From: a virus
Reading direction: 5' to 3' (one strand)
DNA: 41,211 nt
Virus record (IMG/VR): IMGVR_UViG_3300008116_000452
Coordinates: 1-41,211 of that record
Shown here: positions 32,833 to 41,211 of the stretch, piece by piece
Layout of the letters: every line of letters begins with the position of its first letter
How positions within the stretch are numbered: position 1 is the stretch's first letter
The notes under the pieces: generated by a model
The model's database searches: none
Told to the model about the DNA's origin: nothing
Seen by the model: only the letters and a program-made list of their open reading frames with translations
Made by a program: the position numbers and the translations under genes

Positions 32833-33417
32833 ATGTATTATCCTAAAAGTCAAATCCAAATAAATCTTTATACTAAAGGAAATCAATTTCAATTGGTTTC
32901 TTCTGGAGAAGAGTATATAGGATATTACTGGAGGACTTCAAAAAATGAATATTTTACGGGACGTAATCCTGATGAAGGTTCATCACTTGCATTAAAACCT
33001 ATACTACCATCTCCGCCGTCTACCGTTAATACATTAGTTATACAACCACATAATACGTTATATAATAAATTAAAAAACATAGACACCAATAAAGTATTAT
33101 TACTTCCTTCATATAAAAAACCATCTCCTACTTTAGAAGATTATCAAGTAGGAAGTTTTACAAGATATTTTGCAAAAAAACAAACTCAAATTCTTTACAT
33201 AGAAATATCTAAAGATACATTTGATAAATTAAAAAACCAAGATAGTGCTTATGCCTATAGTGAATACACAATATTTACTTTACCTTGGCAAATTAGTGGT
33301 GATAAAGAAAAAGTTCAACAAACTAACCAAAAAGTAATATCTACTTTAGAAAAAGGATATCGTATAGAAGGATTACATTCCTATTTAAATTTTAATTATT
33401 TAGAATTTTATAAATAG
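32833..33417 (+). CDS. Structural protein of unknown role
   Basis: A 194-residue protein starting MYYPKSQIQINLYTKGNQFQ, then EEYIGYYWRTSKNEYFTGRN, with a mid-section of about 80 residues rich in Leu/Lys (LLLPSYKKPSPTLEDYQ) and a C-terminal Tyr-rich end (LHSYLNFNYLEFYK). The YYxxSxNxYFTGxxP block recurs in proteins of many marine T4-like phages without known function. It lies 3 bp after the hub-like gene and is the last gene before the long-fibre unit. Confidence 0.78.
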   Translation: MYYPKSQIQINLYTKGNQFQLVSSGEEYIGYYWRTSKNEYFTGRNPDEGSSLALKPILPSPPSTVNTLVIQPHNTLYNKLKNIDTNKVLLLPSYKKPSPTLEDYQVGSFTRYFAKKQTQILYIEISKDTFDKLKNQDSAYAYSEYTIFTLPWQISGDKEKVQQTNQKVISTLEKGYRIEGLHSYLNFNYLEFYK

Positions 33418-33426
33418 AATCTTCTA

Positions 33427-33434
33427 ATATTTAT
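33427..33434 (+). promoter_or_regulatory. ATATTTAT box, candidate promoter for long-fibre genes
   Basis: An exact octamer, 18 nt before the ATG at 33453. No hairpin terminator separates it from the upstream gene. Confidence 0.58.
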
Positions 33435-33452
33435 TGGGAGAACCACTAATCC

Positions 33453-36400
33453 ATGGCTGAAAAATTTCTAATAGATAGAGTTAAGGCAGGCACATCAACC
33501 GTAGGGGGGAGTGGTTTTTGTATCCCATACTCATTAACTGATGCTAATGATGTAACAGTTCCTAAAGGAACTATTTCTTTTTTTACTCCTGGGAGTGCTA
33601 CTCAAAATGTAACTTTAGTAGAGTACATTTATGTTGATAATTTTACATCTAACAATAATAATATTAGCCCCTACCTTACAGGTAGCTCAGCGGGTAATGT
33701 TTTAATTCATAAAAAAAGTGATCCTACTAAATACGCTATTTTTCCTTATTATAGTGTATCTAGCTTTCCTTTTACCTCTCAAGTTAGATTTAAAATAGCT
33801 AGTGGTAGTATAACAGGATCTTCAGCATATAGCTCAGCTACTCCTTTTTCTACTAATGATGAATTATGTCTAGTATTAGACTATAATTCGGGAACCGATG
33901 GAGGATCTACATCTTCAGGAACAAATGGAACAGCAGGTTCAAGTGGCACAACTGGAACAAGTGGTACAACGGGGACAAGTGGTACGGCTGGTTCTAGTGG
34001 TACTTCAGGAAATAGTTTTTGTTTGTTTAGATCTGATTATGATTCTACTACTTCTTCCCCCCAAGACCCAGGATACGGTGAATTTAGATTAAGTGGGGCT
34101 TGGAATGTTGATGCTACTAGAATTGATATAAGTGAGTTTACTAATTTTGATGGTAATATTGAAACTCTCTTAAATGAGATTAGTCTTCCTGCTTTATTAA
34201 AAATTACTAGTGTTTCTAACCAAGCTGTATGGAAACTTTTAAGACTCACAGCAAGAACTGACCAGACTAATTATGTATATTTTACTGTTACTGAAGTAGC
34301 TCGTGGTAGTACTTTACCATCTAATGGAGATACTTTTTGTTTTGTAATTACAGAAAATGGTACTTCAGGATCAAGTGGTTCATCAGGTTCTTCAGGTTCA
34401 AGTGGTACTACTGGAAGTAGTGGCTCTTCAGGAAGTTCAGGAACTACAGGATCTAGTGGTTCTTCAGGAACAACTGGCTCTTCAGGGTCTAGTGGCACTT
34501 CAGGTACAAGAGGTTCATCAGGTTCCAGTGGAAGTTCAGGAACAACCGGCTCTTCAGGTTCTTCAGGAACAACTGGCTCTTCTGGTAGTAGTGGATCTAC
34601 AGGAACTTCAGGATCAAGTGGAACAACCGGCTCTTCAGGCTCAAGTGGTACTTCAGGAAGTAATGGAACCTCAGGTTCTTCAGGCACAACTGGTTCTTCT
34701 GGTTCTTCAGGAACAACAGGAAGTAGTGGTTCCTCAGGTACTTCAGGATCAAGTGGTACCTCTGGTTCATCAGGAACTACAGGTTCATCTGGCTCTTCTG
34801 GTACAACTGGTTCTTCTGGGTCTAGTGGTACAACTGGAAGCAGTGGCAGTTCGGGCACAACTGGTTCAAGTGGGAGCAGTGGTACTTCAGGCTCATCTGG
34901 TACTACAGGTTCAAGTGGCTCTTCAGGCACAACTGGAAGTAGTGGTAGCAGTGGAACAACTGGAAGTTCAGGTTCATCAGGCACTGCAGGTTCAAGTGGT
35001 TCAAGTGGCACCTCAGGATCTACTGGAACATCAGGTAGCAGTGGTTCTTCAGGCACTACAGGCTCAAGTGGATCTAGTGGAACTTCAGGCTCATCTGGAA
35101 CATCTGGAAGCTCAGGTACAAGTGGTAGCTCAGGTTCTTCAGGTAGTTCGGGCTCTTCAGGAACTAGTGGTATAGATGGATTTTGTATAGAATACAAATA
35201 CAAAACTGGTACTAGTACAGTTACAGTTAATAATGGAGAATTTTATTATAATAGTGCTAATTTAACCATAACCCAAAGTTTAGTTACAAACGATCCACAA
35301 ATTAACTTTGATGTATATGTAGTTGCTTTAGCCTCTCAAGTAGATAGTGGTAGTATATTTTTAATTAGTACCGGTAGTTCTGCTTTTGCATTTGCTGGAA
35401 GGTTTAATGACATATCAACTGATGGTACTTATGCATATTATACTTTATCTACCCTCCCCGACAACAATTTAACAAATAACGATGTAACTTGTTTTGAAAT
35501 TGTAGCAGACGGCAAGTCTGGTACCTCAGGTACAACTGGAAGCAGTGGATCGAGCGGTTCATCAGGAAGCAGTGGTTCAAGTGGTAGTTCAGGAACTACA
35601 GGTAGTTCTGGTTCTAGTGGTACATCAGGAACAACCGGAAGCTCCGGTAGTTCAGGTACAACTGGCTCTTCCGGCTCTTCGGGCACTACAGGTAGTAGTG
35701 GTAGTAGTGGAACTACAGGTTCTTCAGGTTCCTCAGGCACCACAGGTTCAAGTGGTTCTAGTGGAACAACAGGATCTAGTGGGTCTTCTGGTACAACTGG
35801 CTCTTCGGGTTCATCAGGTACTACTGGTTCTAGTGGATCTTCAGGCACTTCAGGTAGTAGTGGAACTTCTGGCTCAAGTGGTACTACAGGTTCATCAGGA
35901 AGCTCAGGCACAACCGGAAGTAGTGGTAGTAGTGGTACAACCGGAAGCTCAGGTTCTTCTGGTACTACTGGTTCTAGTGGAAGTAGTGGAACATCTGGTT
36001 CTTCAGGAACTACTGGTTCATCAGGAAGTAGTGGAACAACCGGTTCTTCTGGTTCAAGTGGAACAACCGGTAGTAGTGGTAGTAGTGGAACTACGGGCAC
36101 AAGTGGTTCTTCAGGAACAACTGGTTCTAGCGGATCTTCAGGTTCTTCAGGAACAACAGGCTCTTCAGGTAGTTCTGGTACAACTGGAAGCAGTGGCTCT
36201 TCAGGTACAACAGGATCTTCAGGATCTAGTGGAACATCTGGTTCTTCAGGAACTACAGGATCTAGCGGAAGTTCAGGAACTACAGGTAGTTCTGGTTCTA
36301 GTGGAACTACAGGCTCATCTGGTTCAAGTGGCACCTCAGGCACAACTGGTTCTTCTGGTTCTTCAGGAACAACAGGAAGTAGTGGTTCCTCAGGTACTTC

Positions 36401-39400
36401 AGGATCAAGTGGCACGACTGGTAGTAGTGGTTCTTCCGGTACTGCAGGCTCTTCAGGCAGTTCAGGAACAACAGGTTCATCTGGTAGCTCGGGTACTTCT
36501 GGTTCATCTGGTACTACTGGAAGCAGTGGTTCTTCTGGTACAAGTGGTTCTTCGGGAACAACTGGCTCTAGCGGATCTTCAGGCACTTCAGGTTCATCTG
36601 GTACTACTGGAAGCAGTGGTTCCTCAGGTACTACTGGTTCATCCGGCTCAAGTGGGACAACAGGATCTTCAGGTACCTCAGGCTCATCTGGTACTACTGG
36701 TTCAAGTGGTAGTTCAGGAACTACAGGAAGCTCAGGTTCAAGCGGAACTACAGGTTCATCAGGTAGCTCAGGCACCTCAGGATCTTCAGGTACTACAGGA
36801 AGTAGTGGCAGCAGTGGTACTTCTGGGTCTAGCGGAACAACCGGTTCCTCAGGTAGTTCAGGAACAACTGGAAGTAGTGGCTCAAGTGGCACAACAGGAT
36901 CTTCTGGCAGCTCAGGAACTACAGGTTCATCAGGAAGTTCAGGTACTACAGGAAGTAGTGGTTCTTCAGGTACCTCTGGATCATCGGGAACAACTGGATC
37001 TTCGGGAAGCAGTGGAACAACGGGTTCAAGTGGTTCTAGTGGCACCTCAGGTTCATCAGGCACAACAGGTTCTTCTGGTTCTTCGGGTTCAAGTGGATCA
37101 AGTGGAACAACAGGATCTAGTGGCTCTAGTGGCACTTCCGGTTCTTCAGGTACAACTGGTTCTTCAGGCTCATCTGGAACTACAGGTTCAAGTGGTTCTT
37201 CAGGTACTTCAGGTTCAAGTGGAAGTTCAGGCACTACCGGGTCTAGTGGTTCATCAGGTACAACAGGTTCTTCAGGTTCAAGTGGTACTACTGGCTCTTC
37301 AGGCAGTTCTGGTACAACTGGAAGTAGTGGAAGTAGTGGAAGTAGTGGAACAAGTGGCTCAAGTGGAACAACAGGTTCTTCAGGTAGCTCAGGCACCTCA
37401 GGATCATCGGGTACAACTGGTTCATCTGGAAGTTCAGGTACTTCAGGTTCTTCAGGCACAACCGGATCTTCAGGTACAACCGGATCTAGTGGAAGCTCAG
37501 GTACAACAGGAAGTAGTGGTAGTAGCGGAACAACTGGAAGCTCAGGGTCTTCAGGTACTTCAGGTAGTTCCGGTACAACAGGTTCTTCAGGTTCTTCAGG
37601 TACAACTGGTTCAAGTGGATCAAGTGGTACTTCAGGTTCAAGCGGAACTACAGGTTCATCAGGTAGCTCAGGTACTTCAGGTTCATCAGGCACTACAGGA
37701 AGCAGTGGTAGTTCAGGAACAAGTGGTTCTTCAGGAACTACTGGTTCATCCGGCTCATCAGGTACCACAGGTTCTTCAGGCTCCTCAGGAACAACTGGTT
37801 CTTCAGGTAGCTCAGGTACATCAGGATCATCGGGTACCACAGGTTCTTCTGGTAGCAGTGGTACCTCAGGTTCTTCAGGAACTACCGGTTCATCTGGAAG
37901 TTCAGGCACTTCAGGTTCTAGTGGTACAACTGGATCTAGTGGAAGTAGTGGAACAAGTGGTTCAAGTGGTACAACTGGATCTTCGGGTAGTTCAGGTACT
38001 TCAGGATCTTCAGGCACAACCGGAAGTAGTGGTTCTAGTGGTACAACAGGATCATCAGGATCTAGCGGTACTTCAGGTTCTTCAGGAACTACAGGTTCAA
38101 GTGGAAGTAGTGGCACCTCTGGTTCTAGTGGAACAACTGGTTCATCTGGAAGCTCTGGTACAACTGGTTCTTCAGGCAGTTCTGGTACAACTGGAAGCAG
38201 CGGATCTTCAGGAACTAGTGGGTCTAGTGGAACTACCGGAAGCTCAGGATCATCAGGTACAACTGGTTCAAGTGGAAGCAGTGGCACAACAGGTTCTTCA
38301 GGTTCTAGTGGTACTTCTGGATCCTCAGGCACAACAGGTAGTAGTGGTTCTTCTGGAACGAGCGGTTCTAGTGGTACTACCGGCTCTTCAGGCAGTTCAG
38401 GCACATCTGGTTCTTCCGGTACTACCGGTAGTTCCGGTTCTAGTGGCACTTCCGGTTCTTCAGGAACTACTGGTTCATCTGGAAGCTCAGGTACTTCAGG
38501 TTCTAGTGGCACAACGGGATCTAGTGGAAGTAGTGGCTCTTCAGGCACTAGTGGTTCATCAGGTACAACTGGATCTAGTGGGTCAAGTGGCACATCTGGT
38601 TCTTCAGGTACAAGTGGTTCTAGTGGAACAACAGGAAGTAGTGGAAGTAGTGGTACATCAGGTTCTTCAGGTACAACAGGATCTTCAGGTTCAAGTGGTA
38701 CTACGGGCTCATCTGGTAGTTCAGGTACTTCAGGTTCCTCAGGTACAACAGGAAGTAGCGGTTCATCTGGAACTACTGGATCTTCAGGAAGCAGTGGAAC
38801 AACAGGCTCTAGCGGAAGCTCAGGTACTTCAGGATCAAGTGGTACAACAGGAAGTAGTGGAAGTTCGGGTACATCTGGTTCTTCGGGCACAACTGGTTCT
38901 AGCGGTTCAAGTGGTACTACAGGATCATCAGGAAGTTCAGGCACATCAGGATCATCTGGCACAACGGGTTCCTCAGGAAGTTCAGGCACTTCAGGATCTT
39001 CAGGCACAACCGGTTCTAGTGGAAGTAGCGGAACTAGTGGTTCAAGTGGCACAACCGGTTCTTCAGGTTCTTCAGGCACAAGTGGTTCTAGTGGTACTAC
39101 CGGCTCTTCAGGTAGTTCAGGTACAACAGGAAGTAGTGGATCTAGTGGAACCTCAGGTTCAAGTGGAACAACCGGATCTTCTGGAAGTTCTGGTACAACT
39201 GGAAGCAGTGGTTCATCGGGGACAAGTGGTTCATCAGGCACAACAGGATCTTCAGGTTCAAGTGGTACTTCAGGTTCTAGTGGAACGACCGGTTCTAGTG
39301 GAAGCTCAGGCACATCAGGTTCAAGCGGAACTACAGGCTCATCAGGTAGCTCAGGTACTTCAGGTTCCTCAGGCACAACAGGATCTTCAGGTAGTTCTGG

Positions 39401-40394
39401 AACTACAGGAAGCAGTGGAAGCTCAGGCACTTCAGGTATAAATGGCTCTTCAGGAAGCAGTGGGAGTTCAGGTACTACAGGTTCATCTGGTAGCTCAGGC
39501 ACATCAGGAGCAAACGGTTCATCAGGTAGCTCAGGTACTTCAGGTTCTTCTGGAACAACAGGTTCATCTGGTTCAAGTGGTACAACTGGTTCTTCTGGGT
39601 CTAGTGGCACATCAGGAGCAAACGGTTCCTCAGGAAGTAGTGGTACTTCAGGAGTTAATGGTTCTTCTGGTAGTTCGGGTACCTCAGGTGCAAATGGTTC
39701 ATCAGGTTCAAGTGGTACTTCAGGCATTAATGGCTCTTCAGGAAGTTCAGGATCTAGTGGTACTTCAGGAGCTAATGGCTCTTCAGGTAGTAGTGGTACA
39801 TCAGGTACAAGAGGTTCATCAGGTTCATCTGGGACCTCAGGTGTTAACGGTTCCTCAGGAAGTAGTGGTACTTCAGGCGCAAATGGATCCTCAGGCAGTA
39901 GTGGAACCTCAGGAGCAAACGGTTCATCAGGTTCTTCAGGTACTTCAGGTGCAAGCGGTTCTTCTGGTTCATCAGGTACTTCAGGTACAAGAGGTTCTTC
40001 AGGATCTTCAGGCACATCCGGAGCAGCGGGAGATGGAGCTTTATCTGTTACTCTTACTAACCAAGATGGTTCTGGGGATAAAACATTAACAATAAGTACC
40101 CCGGCTAATTTAAGTACAACTAATAATTATTTAAGAGGAGAATTAGTAGCCATTAATGATGAAGGTCAAACTGGGGATCGATATCAATCAAGCCGAATAG
40201 TTGTAACCTGGTTTGATAGTGGTACCAATATTAGACTAACTGCCGTAGAAGATGTTAGATATCCTGATAATGCTGTTATATATAATATAAATGATATTAC
40301 TCCTTCATTTGATGGAAGTGGCAATTTATTATTAGCCATATACCAATATAACATTAATAATGTTAATTACAAAATGAAATATATAGTCCAATGA
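33453..40394 (+). CDS. Giant collagen-like tail fibre protein
   Basis: A 2313-residue fibre. Domain A (about residues 20-145) starts FCIPYSL and ends LCLVLDYNSG; a short Gly-Xaa-Yaa run follows. Domain B (about 187-300) starts FCLFRSD and ends FCFVITENG; a stalk of about 270 residues follows. Domain C (about 573-685) starts FCIEYKY and ends CFEIVADG. Then comes a stalk of about 1500 residues (roughly 500 triplets), nearly all GSS, GTS and GTT. The C-terminal 120-residue domain (GALSVTLTNQDGSGDKTLTI onward) is probably the tip or trimerisation domain. There is no proline or hydroxyproline-like motif in the stalk. Long fibres of this type contact the host or branch from the baseplate. The stop overlaps the next ATG (ATGA). 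Confidence 0.88.
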   Translation: MAEKFLIDRVKAGTSTVGGSGFCIPYSLTDANDVTVPKGTISFFTPGSATQNVTLVEYIYVDNFTSNNNNISPYLTGSSAGNVLIHKKSDPTKYAIFPYYSVSSFPFTSQVRFKIASGSITGSSAYSSATPFSTNDELCLVLDYNSGTDGGSTSSGTNGTAGSSGTTGTSGTTGTSGTAGSSGTSGNSFCLFRSDYDSTTSSPQDPGYGEFRLSGAWNVDATRIDISEFTNFDGNIETLLNEISLPALLKITSVSNQAVWKLLRLTARTDQTNYVYFTVTEVARGSTLPSNGDTFCFVITENGTSGSSGSSGSSGSSGTTGSSGSSGSSGTTGSSGSSGTTGSSGSSGTSGTRGSSGSSGSSGTTGSSGSSGTTGSSGSSGSTGTSGSSGTTGSSGSSGTSGSNGTSGSSGTTGSSGSSGTTGSSGSSGTSGSSGTSGSSGTTGSSGSSGTTGSSGSSGTTGSSGSSGTTGSSGSSGTSGSSGTTGSSGSSGTTGSSGSSGTTGSSGSSGTAGSSGSSGTSGSTGTSGSSGSSGTTGSSGSSGTSGSSGTSGSSGTSGSSGSSGSSGSSGTSGIDGFCIEYKYKTGTSTVTVNNGEFYYNSANLTITQSLVTNDPQINFDVYVVALASQVDSGSIFLISTGSSAFAFAGRFNDISTDGTYAYYTLSTLPDNNLTNNDVTCFEIVADGKSGTSGTTGSSGSSGSSGSSGSSGSSGTTGSSGSSGTSGTTGSSGSSGTTGSSGSSGTTGSSGSSGTTGSSGSSGTTGSSGSSGTTGSSGSSGTTGSSGSSGTTGSSGSSGTSGSSGTSGSSGTTGSSGSSGTTGSSGSSGTTGSSGSSGTTGSSGSSGTSGSSGTTGSSGSSGTTGSSGSSGTTGSSGSSGTTGTSGSSGTTGSSGSSGSSGTTGSSGSSGTTGSSGSSGTTGSSGSSGTSGSSGTTGSSGSSGTTGSSGSSGTTGSSGSSGTSGTTGSSGSSGTTGSSGSSGTSGSSGTTGSSGSSGTAGSSGSSGTTGSSGSSGTSGSSGTTGSSGSSGTSGSSGTTGSSGSSGTSGSSGTTGSSGSSGTTGSSGSSGTTGSSGTSGSSGTTGSSGSSGTTGSSGSSGTTGSSGSSGTSGSSGTTGSSGSSGTSGSSGTTGSSGSSGTTGSSGSSGTTGSSGSSGTTGSSGSSGTTGSSGSSGTSGSSGTTGSSGSSGTTGSSGSSGTSGSSGTTGSSGSSGSSGSSGTTGSSGSSGTSGSSGTTGSSGSSGTTGSSGSSGTSGSSGSSGTTGSSGSSGTTGSSGSSGTTGSSGSSGTTGSSGSSGSSGTSGSSGTTGSSGSSGTSGSSGTTGSSGSSGTSGSSGTTGSSGTTGSSGSSGTTGSSGSSGTTGSSGSSGTSGSSGTTGSSGSSGTTGSSGSSGTSGSSGTTGSSGSSGTSGSSGTTGSSGSSGTSGSSGTTGSSGSSGTTGSSGSSGTTGSSGSSGTSGSSGTTGSSGSSGTSGSSGTTGSSGSSGTSGSSGTTGSSGSSGTSGSSGTTGSSGSSGTSGSSGTTGSSGSSGTTGSSGSSGTSGSSGTTGSSGSSGTSGSSGTTGSSGSSGTTGSSGSSGTTGSSGSSGTSGSSGTTGSSGSSGTTGSSGSSGTTGSSGSSGTSGSSGTTGSSGSSGTSGSSGTTGSSGSSGTSGSSGTTGSSGSSGTSGSSGTTGSSGSSGTSGSSGTTGSSGSSGSSGTSGSSGTTGSSGSSGTSGSSGTSGSSGTTGSSGSSGTSGSSGTTGSSGSSGTTGSSGSSGTSGSSGTTGSSGSSGTTGSSGSSGTTGSSGSSGTSGSSGTTGSSGSSGTSGSSGTTGSSGSSGTTGSSGSSGTSGSSGTTGSSGSSGTSGSSGTTGSSGSSGTSGSSGTTGSSGSSGTSGSSGTTGSSGSSGTTGSSGSSGTSGSSGTTGSSGSSGTTGSSGSSGTSGSSGTTGSSGSSGTSGSSGTTGSSGSSGTSGSSGTTGSSGSSGTSGSSGTTGSSGSSGTTGSSGSSGTSGINGSSGSSGSSGTTGSSGSSGTSGANGSSGSSGTSGSSGTTGSSGSSGTTGSSGSSGTSGANGSSGSSGTSGVNGSSGSSGTSGANGSSGSSGTSGINGSSGSSGSSGTSGANGSSGSSGTSGTRGSSGSSGTSGVNGSSGSSGTSGANGSSGSSGTSGANGSSGSSGTSGASGSSGSSGTSGTRGSSGSSGTSGAAGDGALSVTLTNQDGSGDKTLTISTPANLSTTNNYLRGELVAINDEGQTGDRYQSSRIVVTWFDSGTNIRLTAVEDVRYPDNAVIYNINDITPSFDGSGNLLLAIYQYNINNVNYKMKYIVQ
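34360..35172 (+). repeat. Gly-Xaa-Yaa stalk block 1
   Basis: About 270 residues of Gly triplets between globular domains B and C. Triplets are GSS, GTS, GTT, GST, with single GTR, GSN and GTA. Codons are mixed. Confidence 0.85.
35515..40030 (+). repeat. Gly-Xaa-Yaa stalk block 2, giant
   Basis: About 1500 residues of uninterrupted Gly triplets. The common units are GTTGSSGSS (27 bp) and GTSGSSGTTGSSGSS (45 bp). From about 39438 to the end the make-up changes: triplets with Asn, Arg, Ala, Ile and Val (GIN, GAN, GVN, GTR) appear every 9-15 residues. Third codon positions and Ser codon families vary freely between copies. Confidence 0.88.
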
Positions 40395-40954
40395 ACAATA
40401 CACATACTGAATTGGCATATAATTCTACGGCATTAACTATACGTTCTGCAGGCCCTGTTATTACCGGAAGTAATTCATTACCTGTTACTTCTACTACTTA
40501 TCCTACACTTAGTAATGATGGCTTTAATACTTATGCTCCTTTAGAAATTCCATTTTCGGGAACACATACTATAACTAGTACACTTACATCAATTACTAAA
40601 GATATTACCTATCCTTCAAATGCTTCTAAATTTCCTCCCTATAGTATATGTGAAGTAGAAGGATTAATTGCTGAAAATTTATCTACTGTAGCTCCACAAT
40701 TTTTCAGATTAACTTTTAATTTATATTATACTAGTGCTACTAGTAATTCTGTTATATTTGCGCGTTCAAACGGTATATTTAATTTAGGTTCAATATCTTC
40801 TACAACTTATATTTCTTTCCAAAACTCTATCTCAGCAGGATCTACTATCCAATATCTTCCTTCTCAAAATAAGTATACTCTTACTTTAAGATTTCTTGCA
40901 GCACAAACTTCTAATAAAGTTATAAGATATAATACTTTAATTACTATGTTATAA
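40391..40954 (+). CDS. Small beta-rich protein after the long fibre
   Basis: A 187-residue protein that overlaps the fibre gene by ATGA. The sequence is Ser/Thr/Asn-rich with many short strands (PFSGTHTITSTLTSITKDIT, FFRLTFNLYYTSATSNSVIF) and ends RYNTLITML. It has no cysteine except one in SICEVEG. It could be a fibre tip, chaperone or receptor-binding protein; position is the only guide. It overlaps the next gene by TAATG. Confidence 0.72.
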   Translation: MNNTHTELAYNSTALTIRSAGPVITGSNSLPVTSTTYPTLSNDGFNTYAPLEIPFSGTHTITSTLTSITKDITYPSNASKFPPYSICEVEGLIAENLSTVAPQFFRLTFNLYYTSATSNSVIFARSNGIFNLGSISSTTYISFQNSISAGSTIQYLPSQNKYTLTLRFLAAQTSNKVIRYNTLITML

Positions 40955-41211
40955 TGAAAACATATCCTTCTATAAATTTTTACGGAAACACTTCTCCTAA
41001 TAATTTAGTAGGAAGTAGTGGAACCCAAATGTATAATTGTACAAAAGGAAGTTTTATTATTGGGCTTGAAAATAATGTTAATATACAATCTTCTCCAACC
41101 CAAACACTAATCCGATTCTTTCAGTATAATAGCTCGGATGGAGGAAGTACTACTAATACTAGTAGGATAGTTACTTTAAATCTTAAATTTACCTTAACTA
41201 CTACATCTACA
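40954..41211 (+). CDS. Start of a further beta-rich protein (partial)
   Basis: ATG at 40954 overlaps the previous TAA (TAATG). The frame is open to the right edge of the window (86 codons). It begins MKTYPSINFYGNTSPNNLVG and includes TLIRFFQYNSSDGGS and VTLNLKFTLTTTST, with the same Ser/Thr/Asn-rich strand style as the 40391 product. The C-terminus is outside the window. Confidence 0.65.
   Translation, partial: MKTYPSINFYGNTSPNNLVGSSGTQMYNCTKGSFIIGLENNVNIQSSPTQTLIRFFQYNSSDGGSTTNTSRIVTLNLKFTLTTTST

Noticed and set aside
35545-39441. Second + strand open frame of 1298 codons rich in Gln, Val and Leu
   Set aside because: It is a shifted reading of the same repeat with no start context. Its composition follows from the GGN-TCN/AGY-ACN pattern.
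35438-40015. Minus-strand open frame of 1525 codons rich in Pro, Glu and Val
   Set aside because: It is the mirror of the Gly-Ser-Thr repeat on the + strand. The repeat excludes stop codons in this frame. It has no promoter box or terminator in that direction.
34360-40030. Regular short repeats resembling a CRISPR or satellite array
   Set aside because: The period is a multiple of 9 bases in one coding frame, there are no unique spacers, and the units are degenerate at synonymous positions.

Overview
The window is a stretch of the virion-structure region of a T4-like contractile-tailed phage (Caudoviricetes, myovirus morphology). All credible genes lie on the + strand. The DNA is AT-rich except in the Gly-Ser-Thr repeat genes. 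The T4-type proteins recognised here are the prohead protease (gp21), scaffold (gp22), major capsid protein (gp23), neck and tail-completion proteins (gp13, gp14, gp15), sheath (gp18) and tube (gp19). Most starts have A-rich leaders without a Shine-Dalgarno sequence, and the recurrent intergenic box ATATTTAT resembles the Bacteroidota -7 element. I therefore infer, without proof, a phage of a Bacteroidota host, probably an uncultured aquatic one.

Layout. 1-4894: end of an unrecognised gene, a Lys/Glu-rich protein, prohead protease, scaffold and major capsid protein. 5000-7312: three overlapping enzyme genes, namely a DDAH/amidinotransferase-fold enzyme, a phosphatidylserine decarboxylase-like protein with its catalytic residues intact, and a PhoH-like ATPase. 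7360-12815: a cassette of beta-rich and collagen-like appendage proteins plus two very small genes. 12834-19252: neck proteins, tail completion protein, a small coiled-coil protein, sheath, tube, and a pair of overlapping tape-measure-chaperone-like frames with a T7 slippery run. 19307-28312: a 3001-residue tape measure protein with internal duplications. 28375-33417: baseplate-type genes, one of which (28563-30030) is broken by two single-base deletions. 33453-41211: a 2313-residue collagen-like fibre protein followed by small beta-rich proteins, the last cut by the window edge.

Expression logic. Every intergenic gap longer than 30 bp holds ATATTTAT or a one-base variant, usually directly after a Rho-independent terminator. 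Inside the resulting transcription units, genes overlap by ATGA or TAATG junctions, which suggests translational coupling. The box is the best candidate for the late promoter of this phage. Several boxes are followed at once by hairpins that would sit at the 5' end of the mRNA, and one leader (10951-10996) can fold as a three-way junction. The major capsid, sheath and tube genes use visibly different codons (AAC, TAC, TTC, AAG) from their neighbours, as expected for the most abundant products.

Most notable: the enzyme cassette embedded among head genes, the promoter-like motif, the probable programmed frameshift before the tape measure gene, the giant tape measure protein, and the giant proline-free collagen-like fibre whose repeats are constant in protein but scrambled in synonymous codons.
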